Shown in pieces: positions 9,372-17,727 of a stretch of DNA of 36,991 bases. The notes beneath the pieces are model-generated. The model was not told the DNA's origin and ran no database searches. It was given only the letters and a program-made list of their open reading frames with translations. How positions within the stretch are numbered: position 1 is the stretch's first letter; each line of letters begins with the position of its first letter. Source of the stretch: a bacterium (lineage in GTDB: Bacteria; CLD3; SB21); NCBI GenBank assembly GCA_019695335.1, contig JAIBAF010000036.1, forward strand, positions 1 to 36,991, given 5' to 3'. Made by a program: the position numbers and the translations under genes.

Positions 9372-11783
9372 TTATTCGTATTTCAGTGCATTTACCGGAT
9401 TCGATGTCGCGGCTTTGATTGCATGATAACTGATGGTCAAAAACGCGATGGCTAAAGTCATAACGCCCGCCATTGCAAACATCATCCAATTCAATTCTAC
9501 ACGGTATGCAAATGATTCCAGCCACCACTTCATGCTAAAATAAGCGACAGGCCACGCAATGAGATTTGAAATCAATACGAGTTTTACAAGTTCCGCCGAC
9601 AACATCCTGACAATTCCAGACACGGTGGCTCCCAAAACTTTTCGTATGCCAATTTCTTTGGTGCGTTTTTCACTCGTGAAAGCGGCAAGTCCGTAAAGGC
9701 CGAGACAAGCAATAAAAATGGCCAGTCCTGCAAATACACCGAAAATTTGACTTAGTTTTTCTTCCGCTTCATATTGTTTGCGTAAACCGTCTTCCAAAAA
9801 ACGATATTCAAAAGGACGGTTGGGGTCGAATGCCTTCCATGTTTTTTGAAGAAATTCGAGAGCGGATGCTGTAGAATTCGGGCGAATCCGTACAGCGATA
9901 CTTTCAAAAAATCCTTCCGACCCTAAAATAAAAACAGCCGGATCGATTTTTTCACGAAGCGATCGGTAGTGAAAATCATGAACGACACCGATAATTTCCT
10001 GCGGCTTGGAATTTTCAGGACCTTCCGCCATTGAAATGAATTGTTTCCCAACTGCACCATCGGCGTTGCCCCAACCAAATTCTATAGCGGCAGATTCGTT
10101 GATAACAAGTTTGTTTTTATCAGTAGGAAAATCTTTTGAAAACGCCCGGCCAGAAGCCATGGAGGAGGATAACGTTTTAAAATAATCCTCATCAACATAG
10201 TATGCATAAAATCTTTTTTCGTGCCCGGGTTCGGCGCCATCGGGACGACCCACGCTCACCCACCATCCTGACTGACCCGGCAGCGAATTACAAAAAGCCG
10301 CATCAAGAACATCTTGCTGGACAGTGATGGCACTTTTAAAAGCCTGCAATTGAGTCAAAACAGTTGAATTGCGCAAATTTAAAACAATCACATGTTCGCG
10401 ATCAAAGCCGAGATTTTTATTACGAATATAGTTTAGCTGGGAAAACACAACGACAGTACCGACGATCAGCGTGGCTGAAATTAAAAATTGAACCACGACC
10501 AACCCCTGGCGTAATTTCGCTCCGCCCGTTCCCATTACCTGCCGATCCTTCAAAACATCGATAGGGTTAAACCGGGATAAAACAAATGCAGGATAACTTC
10601 CTGCAAAAAAGCCTACTAATAACGTCAGTATGACCAATCCTGACATCCACGACCAATCTGACAATAAATGAACTTCCATCGCCCGACCGGCAAGAGAATT
10701 GAATAACGGCAAAATTAATTCGACTATACCAAGCGCAATGATCAAAGCCAACGTCGCCAGCAGTAACGACTCGCTTAAAAATTGTCGGATCAATTGAAAA
10801 CGAAATGCCCCGGCGGATTTCCGTACTCCTACTTCTTTGGCGCGCCCAAGAGAACGTGCGGTGGAAAGATTCATGAAATTGATGCAGGCGATCAGAATTA
10901 TGAAAATTGCAAGCGCAGAAAACAAATAGACATAGGCCAAGTTACCAAAGCTCCCGTCCGAATTGGAGAAATCAGAATGCAAATGAATATCGGTCAAAGC
11001 TTGCAATTGAATCGATGGTTTGCTCATACCGGGAAGACGGGGATTCGGCATTCTTTGACGCATAAATTCTGCCATTTTCTGATCGACGATTTCTTTGTAA
11101 GCATCTTCACGTAACAGCACATAGGTATAAAATCCGAATCCTTGCCAATTTTCACGACGTTGGACTTTTTCATTTTCAAAACTGATCATCAATGCCGGTT
11201 GAATGTGCGAAATGACAGGAATATCTTTCAAAATACCTGATACAGTGAAAGTTTTCATTTTGCCGTTGATTTCGATTTCCAATGATTGACCGATCGGATT
11301 GGATGAACCAAAGTATTTCTCAGCCAGGTCACGGTTAATTACAACGGACGATAAATCATTCAACGCTGTTTGAACATTGCCCGACAACAATGGAAATGAA
11401 AAAATCTCGAATATGGAGGGATCGGTGTAAAACAATTCATCTTCATAAAATGATTGTTCTCCTTTGTGAACCAAAACATGGCGGCGAGGTCCCATTCGCA
11501 CAAAATTTTCAATTTCCGGAATATCGGTTTTTAAACCGGGACCGATTGGAGGCGACGTAACCTCGACTAAATTCGTTTCACCGCGATCGTTAAATTCGGC
11601 TAGTACCCGGTAAATGCGATCTGACTTTTCGTTAAAACGATCGAAAGACAATTCGTCTTTTACATACAGCATGATGGCCATACAACACGCCATGCCGACA
11701 GCAAGACCGGATAAATTGATAATGGTGTGTGTTTTGTGTCTGGTAAAATTGCGGAAAGCAATTTTTAAATAATTTTTGAACAT
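9372..11783 (-). CDS. P5: FtsX/MacB-type ABC transporter permease
   Basis: A permease of 803 residues with the standard two-FtsX-domain plan. TDIHLHS is at 264-270 and the second cytoplasmic motif KEIGIRKVLGA at 709-719; the protein ends NPVNALKYE. The first cytoplasmic motif is altered: KEVGVRKSAGA (316-326) instead of RKVLGA or RKVVGA, while the second copy is canonical. The MacB-like periplasmic core (about 45-285) contains TSPPIGP near 76-82, shared with P4. The ATG at 11781-11783 has a strong AGGAG that overlaps the stop codon of P6, so translation of P5 is probably coupled to P6. Only nine bases separate the two genes. Function is inferred from family only: an ABC export or mechanotransmission permease needing the shared ATPase. 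Confidence 0.94.
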   Translation of the reverse strand: MFKNYLKIAFRNFTRHKTHTIINLSGLAVGMACCMAIMLYVKDELSFDRFNEKSDRIYRVLAEFNDRGETNLVEVTSPPIGPGLKTDIPEIENFVRMGPRRHVLVHKGEQSFYEDELFYTDPSIFEIFSFPLLSGNVQTALNDLSSVVINRDLAEKYFGSSNPIGQSLEIEINGKMKTFTVSGILKDIPVISHIQPALMISFENEKVQRRENWQGFGFYTYVLLREDAYKEIVDQKMAEFMRQRMPNPRLPGMSKPSIQLQALTDIHLHSDFSNSDGSFGNLAYVYLFSALAIFIILIACINFMNLSTARSLGRAKEVGVRKSAGAFRFQLIRQFLSESLLLATLALIIALGIVELILPLFNSLAGRAMEVHLLSDWSWMSGLVILTLLVGFFAGSYPAFVLSRFNPIDVLKDRQVMGTGGAKLRQGLVVVQFLISATLIVGTVVVFSQLNYIRNKNLGFDREHVIVLNLRNSTVLTQLQAFKSAITVQQDVLDAAFCNSLPGQSGWWVSVGRPDGAEPGHEKRFYAYYVDEDYFKTLSSSMASGRAFSKDFPTDKNKLVINESAAIEFGWGNADGAVGKQFISMAEGPENSKPQEIIGVVHDFHYRSLREKIDPAVFILGSEGFFESIAVRIRPNSTASALEFLQKTWKAFDPNRPFEYRFLEDGLRKQYEAEEKLSQIFGVFAGLAIFIACLGLYGLAAFTSEKRTKEIGIRKVLGATVSGIVRMLSAELVKLVLISNLIAWPVAYFSMKWWLESFAYRVELNWMMFAMAGVMTLAIAFLTISYHAIKAATSNPVNALKYE

Positions 11784-11789
11784 GCTTTT

Positions 11790-11794
11790 CTCCT
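11790..11794 (-). promoter_or_regulatory. Shine-Dalgarno of P5 overlapping the P6 stop codon
   Basis: AGGAG reads on the minus strand six bases before the P5 ATG. Its first two bases are the last two of the TAG that ends P6. This fixes the P5 start and implies that ribosomes finishing P6 can reinitiate on P5. It is also one of several clear Shine-Dalgarno sites here, which speaks against a Bacteroidia host. Confidence 0.75.
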
Positions 11795-14183
11795 ATTCAT
11801 ACCGTAATGCATTGACTGGGTTCGCCGAGGCTGCACGATAGGCTTGTAATCCGACTGTTCCCAGCGCAATAAACAGCACTAAAACGCCTGACAGCAAAAA
11901 TACATCCGTACCCACCATAACTCGGTATGCAAAATTTGAAAGCCATTGCTGCATGGTATAATAAGCTGCAGGGAAAGCAACCAATCCTGAAAACAGAACA
12001 AGTATCAGAGTTTCCTTTGAAAGCTTATACACGATGGATAATTCGCTAGCTCCTAACACTTTCCGCACACCGATTTCTTTTCTCTTTTGTTCCGTTGTGA
12101 ACGAGGCAAGACCAAAAAGTCCCAAACAGCCAATAAAAATTGCAATCAATGCGAATACTTCGAACAGGTTTTGTGTATTGCTCGCGTTCCGGTAATTGTT
12201 TTCAAAATACTGGTCAACAAAGCCGTAATCGAACGGCTGAGAAGGCAAAAGTCTTTCCCAAACCGATCGGACAGCTTCTACACCATCACTGATTCCACCG
12301 GAATTTAGCTTAACGAGTATAAACTTTACGCCGCTCTGGCTCGCATACATAATCATCGGTTCTATTTTAGCGTATAGTGAAAATCCATGGAAATCCTTTA
12401 CGACGCCAATCACCGAAACTGTTTCATTCCCAAAATCAAATTGTTTTCCAATGGGGTCACCCCATCCCAACTCTTTGACAGCAGTTTCATTAACTACAAC
12501 GCCGGAAGCGGTGTCTGAGGCAATCCCTCGTTGAAAAACCCTTCCTTTAACAATCGTTAGACCCATTGTTTCAGCAATTTCATAATCAACTGGAGTAAAC
12601 CGCATCGTTAGGCTTTGCTGACCATCGGTGCCTGCCACACGAACAGTACCATTGGAACCACTGAGCAGTCCAATGCCTCCGGCGGCTGAAACATTCACTG
12701 CATATCCTTCTGAAATTAGCTTAGATTTTAACAACGGATATTTATCGCGAATTGCCTGATTGCGGATAGGAAGATACAGGACCTGATCTTTTTCAAAGCC
12801 AAGATCTTTATTATAGACATAATTCATCTGCTTCATAACCAAACCTGTACAAACAACGAGCATTAAGGCGATGGCAAATTGAAGGAACACCAACCCTTTT
12901 CGTAACAATACTCCGCGGAGACTGGTGGCGAAAGTGCCTTTCATCGTTTCGACGGCCTGATAAGCAGAAAGAACGAAAGCCGGATAGATGCCGGCAAGAA
13001 AGCCGATAACAATGGTTATGCCAAGCAACCCTGCGAGAAAGAAAAACTCGAAACGATAGTCAATTAGAATTTTTCCACCCATAACAGATTTGAAGGCCGG
13101 AAACAATGCTTCTACTATTATCTGAGAAAAAAACAACCCCAGAAAGGCCAGAATGACGGCTTCGATAATAAACTGAGTTATAAGCCTCCCACGGCTGGAA
13201 CCAAGCACTTTACGGATGCCGACTTCTTTTGCTCGCCGCAGCGATCGTGCAGTGGCAAGGTTCACATAGTTAATGATTGCAATAACAAGAATAAACACTC
13301 CGATTGCCAGAAAGAGCGCTAACGTATTAATATTGCCTTGGTTATTATTCATTGGTTGATAGAGCAACTGTCCTGAATACAAATGGATGTCCAAGAACGG
13401 CTGCAAGTAGTAGTACAACTTATCGGTTGGATCCGGCTGAAGATGTTTCCTCCTTGTCGCCGTTACTTGCTTTTCCACTTCTTCTCGTGAAGCACCTTCT
13501 TGCAACAGCACGTACGACGCCAAGGCGTTTGCATTCCATGATGCAAAATAAGCCGGTTCTTGCGCGCCCACGGGAATTGGCATCAACATCGAAAAGACCA
13601 AGCTCGAATTACCCGGATAATTCTTCATCACAGCAGTTATTTCATATACATCAGTTCCACCCGGGTGCTCCAACGTGATAGTATGGCCTACGGCTGCTTC
13701 GGAACCAAAATATTTTTTTGCAGTTTCTTCATCGATGATAAGTGAATAGGGTTTTGCCAGCGCCGTGGTCTTATCCCCCGAAATAAATTCAATGTCGAGT
13801 ACTTTTAATACCGCAGGATCGCACACGACAATGCCGCTTTCGATAAAACGCTTCTCGCCTGCCGAACAAAGCGTCGAATTGAAATTGTACAAACGAAACG
13901 CTTGTTCGATGGCCGGCACATCATCCAACACTGCTGGAACCAGTGGCGCGGGTGTTACAGCGTTGTGATAGGTCCCGAGATTAGGTGACTCGGCAACTCC
14001 AACGACTCGATATATTCTATCGGCTTTCGCATGAAATGTATCATAGCTGATATCATTCATCGCATAGATCGCCACAAACGTGGCGCAAGCAATACCAATT
14101 GCTAAACCTAGAATATTGATCGAGGCGTACATTGGATTACGACGCAAATTGCGCAGCGCTACTTTTACATAATTGTCAAACAT
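11793..14183 (-). CDS. P6: FtsX/MacB-type ABC transporter permease
   Basis: A permease of 796 residues. Helix about 21-42; periplasmic core about 45-285 carrying TPAPLVPA near 77-84 and DIHLYS at 265-270; helix about 287-310; KEVGIRKVLGS at 319-329; second periplasmic domain with GVVKDFHGFSLYAKIEPM; KEIGVRKVLGA at 702-712; C-terminus NPVNALRYE. The start is well set by GGAGGT four bases before the ATG. It has unusual residues in the second helix (AIINYVNLATARS instead of ACINFMNLATARS), so it is a separate branch from P4 and P5. It lies between the repeat protein (68 bases upstream) and P5. It is not linked to a particular substrate. Confidence 0.94.
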   Translation of the reverse strand: MFDNYVKVALRNLRRNPMYASINILGLAIGIACATFVAIYAMNDISYDTFHAKADRIYRVVGVAESPNLGTYHNAVTPAPLVPAVLDDVPAIEQAFRLYNFNSTLCSAGEKRFIESGIVVCDPAVLKVLDIEFISGDKTTALAKPYSLIIDEETAKKYFGSEAAVGHTITLEHPGGTDVYEITAVMKNYPGNSSLVFSMLMPIPVGAQEPAYFASWNANALASYVLLQEGASREEVEKQVTATRRKHLQPDPTDKLYYYLQPFLDIHLYSGQLLYQPMNNNQGNINTLALFLAIGVFILVIAIINYVNLATARSLRRAKEVGIRKVLGSSRGRLITQFIIEAVILAFLGLFFSQIIVEALFPAFKSVMGGKILIDYRFEFFFLAGLLGITIVIGFLAGIYPAFVLSAYQAVETMKGTFATSLRGVLLRKGLVFLQFAIALMLVVCTGLVMKQMNYVYNKDLGFEKDQVLYLPIRNQAIRDKYPLLKSKLISEGYAVNVSAAGGIGLLSGSNGTVRVAGTDGQQSLTMRFTPVDYEIAETMGLTIVKGRVFQRGIASDTASGVVVNETAVKELGWGDPIGKQFDFGNETVSVIGVVKDFHGFSLYAKIEPMIMYASQSGVKFILVKLNSGGISDGVEAVRSVWERLLPSQPFDYGFVDQYFENNYRNASNTQNLFEVFALIAIFIGCLGLFGLASFTTEQKRKEIGVRKVLGASELSIVYKLSKETLILVLFSGLVAFPAAYYTMQQWLSNFAYRVMVGTDVFLLSGVLVLFIALGTVGLQAYRAASANPVNALRYE

Positions 14184-14186
14184 CGG

Positions 14187-14192
14187 ACCTCC
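14187..14192 (-). promoter_or_regulatory. Strong ribosome binding site of P6 (GGAGGT)
   Basis: A full GGAGGT lies on the minus strand just before the P6 start codon. It is the strongest Shine-Dalgarno match noticed in the operon, follows the 68-base gap after the repeat-protein gene, and probably lets P6 be translated independently of that gene. Confidence 0.65.
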
Positions 14193-14251
14193 ATGAAGAA
14201 AGTACGGTTAAACTATTTTTATTACAGTTTTGACCATACTGCTGTTCTGTG

Positions 14252-15289
14252 TTACCATTCCGTCAATACATCAATGATTGCTTCGTTTTTCATTCCGGCA
14301 TCTTTCATTTTACGCACTTTGGATGCCGTGATTCCGTGAATACCCATCTGAACAATTTCGTCAGTCGTAAAACCAAGTTCTTTCATTTCACTGACAAAGC
14401 CAGGACGGAGTCCGTGAATGCCGAATTGCACAATATCTTCAACGGAAAAACCTTTGTCACTCATTTCACGGATGAAGCTTGAGCGAAGGCCATGAATGCC
14501 AAATTGTATGGCTTCATCGACGGAATAACTCATGGCTTTCATATCTTTGATAAAATCCGGTCGTACACCGTGAATGCCGATTTGAACAATTTCATCGGTA
14601 TCAAAGCCGAGCGCTTTGGCTTCCCGGATGTAAGCAGGTTTCAAACCATGGATCCCGTATTGAATTGTTTCATCGAGATTATCCGATAAGCCATCCATAT
14701 CTTTGATGAACGACGGTTTAATACCGTGAATCCCAAGTTGAACTATGGCGTCTACATCGCAGCCTTCATTTTTGGCATTTTCAATAAAATCCTTTTTGAT
14801 TCCATGAATGCCGAATTGAACGACTTCCGAAAGACGGTATCCTAAAGGAGCCAATGTTTCGACGTAATCCGTTTCTACATCGCAGACGGCCAAATCAAAA
14901 ATCTCACTGTCTTTGACGTTCTTGTAACCCCATTTGCTCAGATTCATCGCAAACGCCTCATCAGGAACAAATACGTACTTACCGGAAGCTTTACCCTTGC
15001 GGCATTCCCCGGTAAAATAAACCGTGCCCTGTTTAAAAGGCATGGTAAAAGAAATTTCACCGTCGTCGTGTCTGGCTTTGGATTTGTCAAGGCCTTTAAA
15101 ACGGCTGTAGGAAATCCCTTGAAACGTTGTCATAGACTCTCTTTGATCAGGCCGCCTCATGGTCAATGAAATTTCGCTGCCGCTGAAAACAGCTTCCCAA
15201 GTGCCTTGGAAACCGTTGTCAGCCGCATAGCCATGAGCAGCGGCCGTGATCAAAAGAGTAAGCAGGGAGAGAAATATTTTATAGCGCAT
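14252..15289 (-). CDS. secreted protein with eight 26-residue tandem repeats (GIHG repeats)
   Basis: A predicted exported protein of 345 residues with no assignable enzyme. Residues 1-22 form a signal peptide (KIFLSLLTLLITAAAHGYA). Residues about 25-110 look like a small beta-rich domain with alternating strands (GTWEAVF, ISLTMRR, GTVYFTG, GKYVFVP). Residues 134-341 are tandem repeats of exactly 26 residues. Seven copies carry GIHG at 160, 186, 212, 238, 264, 290 and 316, and a degenerate copy begins at 134. The repeat consensus is roughly GIHGxxxxFIxxMKxxGxxxDEIVQx, alternating two short helices. Similar hGVxxxFIxEL repeats occur in exported tails of BlaR1/M56-like proteins of Bacteroidetes and Acidobacteria; that link is from memory, not a search. 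Start ATG follows AAAGGA. It sits between P7 and P6 in the exporter operon, so it may be a periplasmic partner or cargo. Confidence 0.85.
   Translation of the reverse strand: MRYKIFLSLLTLLITAAAHGYAADNGFQGTWEAVFSGSEISLTMRRPDQRESMTTFQGISYSRFKGLDKSKARHDDGEISFTMPFKQGTVYFTGECRKGKASGKYVFVPDEAFAMNLSKWGYKNVKDSEIFDLAVCDVETDYVETLAPLGYRLSEVVQFGIHGIKKDFIENAKNEGCDVDAIVQLGIHGIKPSFIKDMDGLSDNLDETIQYGIHGLKPAYIREAKALGFDTDEIVQIGIHGVRPDFIKDMKAMSYSVDEAIQFGIHGLRSSFIREMSDKGFSVEDIVQFGIHGLRPGFVSEMKELGFTTDEIVQMGIHGITASKVRKMKDAGMKNEAIIDVLTEW
14267..14890 (-). repeat. 78-bp coding tandem repeat array (8 units)
   Basis: Eight consecutive 78-base units encode residues 134-341 of the repeat protein. A recurring string like TGAATGCCGAATTG is visible on the plus strand in several units, with base changes between copies. 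The period is constant with no insertion or deletion. The unit at the 5' end of the gene is the most degenerate. Confidence 0.85.
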
Positions 15290-15327
15290 CTAAAATTCCT
15301 TTCTAAAATCATGGACATTAAAAACGA

Positions 15328-17700
15328 TCATTCATATTTAATAGAATGAATTGGGTTGACGACTGCAGCCTTGACGACACGATAGCTGATCGTCACCAGA
15401 GCCAGAAACAGCGACAATCCGAGCGTTGCGACAAAAACAGACCATGGAATGTCAACGCGATAACTGAAATTTTCCAGCCAGCGGTACATGACGTAATAGA
15501 TCAGCGGCCACGCGATCATGTTGGCTATGATGACATAAAAAAGAAAATCTTTTGAAACCAGGAATAAAATGTCATGAATGCCGGCGCCCAGAACTTTGCG
15601 AATACCGATTTCTTTCGTACGTTGCTCCACGGTCAGCGAAACCAATCCGAATAATCCGAGGCAAGCGATCACTACCGCCATCAAGGTAAAAATCCTTACC
15701 AGAGCCTGCAGTTTCATTTCAGATTGGTATAACGCAGCAAACGAATCGTCGAGAAAATAATATTCAAACGGAACGTTGGGCCGGAGGCTTTCCCATGTTT
15801 TGCCAATAAACTGTAATGTTTCCTGGATTGAATTGGCCGTCAGACGAACCGATATATAACTGTAAAGATTGGAAACCGGATTTAAATGAATCGCCGCCGG
15901 TTCGACATCGTTGTGTAAGGAAGCAAAATTAAAATCTTTAACCACACCGACGATTTTCCCACTGCGCTGAAAACCCGGGAATTCGACGTTTTTACCGACT
16001 GGATCGGTATAGCCAAAAAGCGCTTTGGCTTTTTCATTAATTAAGAATGCTCCGAGTGAGTCTGATGGAAAAGCTGTTGAAAAGCTTCTTCCTTCGGCCA
16101 TTCGCATACCGAAAGTTTCAACAAAGTTAAAGTCTGAAACGATAACCCGTAAAGCATATTCGGGTTTTTCGGCTGCTTCCGGACGAAGCAGTTCGATCAT
16201 CACACGCTCGCTTGGAATAGTCAGCGATGCCGAAACATTAGAAACCGCCGGATTTTGCGACAAAATATTTTTGAAAGTATTGTAATCAGGTTGAGCGATC
16301 TGGCTTGCAGGAATGATCAATACTTGTTCTTTGTCTAATCCGATATCTTTATTCTGAATAAATTCGAGCTGTTTGTAAACAATACTGGAACCGATGATCA
16401 GTATGGTCGAAATAACAAATTGAAGCACTAAAAGTGTTTTCTTCAAACCGCGCACACCGATGGTTTGAGAATCCATAACGTTTTGTTTCAAAATATGGGC
16501 CGGCTGAAATTTCGAAAGAAACAACGCCGGAAATAATCCCGCAACGCATCCCACTAACAGACTAAATACGGCAAAATACACTAAAGCCATCGGTTCAAAT
16601 AACGATTGAATACCCGATCGAATGGTAATCGTATCGGACAAAAATGGCGTCAGGATTTCGATCAAAATTAACGCCGATACTGCGGCACTAAGCGCCATCA
16701 GAATCGATTCAGTCAGAAATTGGCGGATAACCTGATCCCGCAATGCCCCAAATGTTTTCCGAAGACCGACTTCTTTGGCACGTCGCATAAATCCGGCTGT
16801 TGCCAGGTTAACAAAATTGAAAACAGCCGTCGCCAGAATAAAAAAAGCGACGCTGGTCAGAATTAATAAATTGGATGAGTCATTGCCCGGCTCGATTTCT
16901 TTTTCACACTTTGAATACAGATGGATATTTTCAATCGGCTGAAGTTTTACGGTCGATGGTTGAGTTGAGCCTCCGAAAAGTGTTAAATCCCGTTCATCAA
17001 GAGTTTTCGCGACCTTTTTCTCCAACGCAGCAACGTCGACACCCGGTTTGATCAGAAGATACGTGTACATAATACTGATCCCCCATTGCACTCGTACATT
17101 GTCTTCAGGAATTTGCAACGTACTCATGGAAACGAGGTAATCGAAAGTGAAATGCGACTTCGATGGAACATTATCCATAACGCCGGTAATCTTGTATTCG
17201 GTGGAATTGGCTCCTAATTTCAAGCTCCGGTCGATCGGATTTTCATCACCAAAGTATTTGGATGCCAATGCGCGGGTGAGTACGATAGAGTTAGGGGCAT
17301 TAAGCGCCGTTTTCGGGTCGCCAGCAATGACTGAATATGAAAAAACCTCAAAAATGGAAGCGTCGGTGTAAAAACCTTTTTTTTCTATAAAATGCTGATC
17401 GCCATTGGTAAAAATATTTCTTGGGATCTTATAAAACCGCACAGCCTGCTCGACTTCAGGGAAATTATTGCGGATATACGGTCCGAGCGCCATACGGCCG
17501 GCAGCCCAATTATCTTCTTCGATCCTGTACAGCCGATCGGCATTAACATGGTAGCTATCAAACGTCATTTCATCATAAACGTACTTTGCGATAATTACGC
17601 ATGAAGCAATGCCAATCGCCAAACCAAAAATATTGATCGCCGAAAAAATTTTATTTTTCAGCAACGTCCGAAAAAAAAGTTTAAAGCTGTTTTTGATCAT
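15328..17700 (-). CDS. P7: FtsX/MacB-type ABC transporter permease
   Basis: A permease of 790 residues. Helix about 20-41; periplasmic core about 45-275, shorter after the first helix than in its neighbours because the TSPPIGP-like segment is missing; NIHLYS at 258-263; helix about 277-300 (AVFNFVNLATAGF); altered first motif KEVGLRKTFGA at 309-319; second periplasmic domain with GVVKDFNFASLHNDVEP; canonical KEIGIRKVLGA at 696-706; C-terminus NPIHSIKYE. The FNFVN stretch resembles P3 and P10, while the rest is closer to P2, so it is intermediate. The Shine-Dalgarno is weak (CAAAG before ATG). It is 27 bases downstream of P8, and the repeat protein follows it. Confidence 0.93.
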   Translation of the reverse strand: MIKNSFKLFFRTLLKNKIFSAINIFGLAIGIASCVIIAKYVYDEMTFDSYHVNADRLYRIEEDNWAAGRMALGPYIRNNFPEVEQAVRFYKIPRNIFTNGDQHFIEKKGFYTDASIFEVFSYSVIAGDPKTALNAPNSIVLTRALASKYFGDENPIDRSLKLGANSTEYKITGVMDNVPSKSHFTFDYLVSMSTLQIPEDNVRVQWGISIMYTYLLIKPGVDVAALEKKVAKTLDERDLTLFGGSTQPSTVKLQPIENIHLYSKCEKEIEPGNDSSNLLILTSVAFFILATAVFNFVNLATAGFMRRAKEVGLRKTFGALRDQVIRQFLTESILMALSAAVSALILIEILTPFLSDTITIRSGIQSLFEPMALVYFAVFSLLVGCVAGLFPALFLSKFQPAHILKQNVMDSQTIGVRGLKKTLLVLQFVISTILIIGSSIVYKQLEFIQNKDIGLDKEQVLIIPASQIAQPDYNTFKNILSQNPAVSNVSASLTIPSERVMIELLRPEAAEKPEYALRVIVSDFNFVETFGMRMAEGRSFSTAFPSDSLGAFLINEKAKALFGYTDPVGKNVEFPGFQRSGKIVGVVKDFNFASLHNDVEPAAIHLNPVSNLYSYISVRLTANSIQETLQFIGKTWESLRPNVPFEYYFLDDSFAALYQSEMKLQALVRIFTLMAVVIACLGLFGLVSLTVEQRTKEIGIRKVLGAGIHDILFLVSKDFLFYVIIANMIAWPLIYYVMYRWLENFSYRVDIPWSVFVATLGLSLFLALVTISYRVVKAAVVNPIHSIKYE

Positions 17701-17727
17701 ACTTTGACTGTAATTAGCTTTACGATT

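Noticed and set aside
10782-11114. Plus-strand open frames opposite the permeases, such as this 110-codon one
   Set aside because: They lie antisense within conserved permease domains, show no family features and lack ribosome binding sites; they reflect codon bias of the real genes.
14267-14890. Regular 78-bp repeats considered as a CRISPR or satellite array
   Set aside because: The repeats keep an open frame at exactly 26 codons, vary mostly in a codon-like way, and have no unique spacers.
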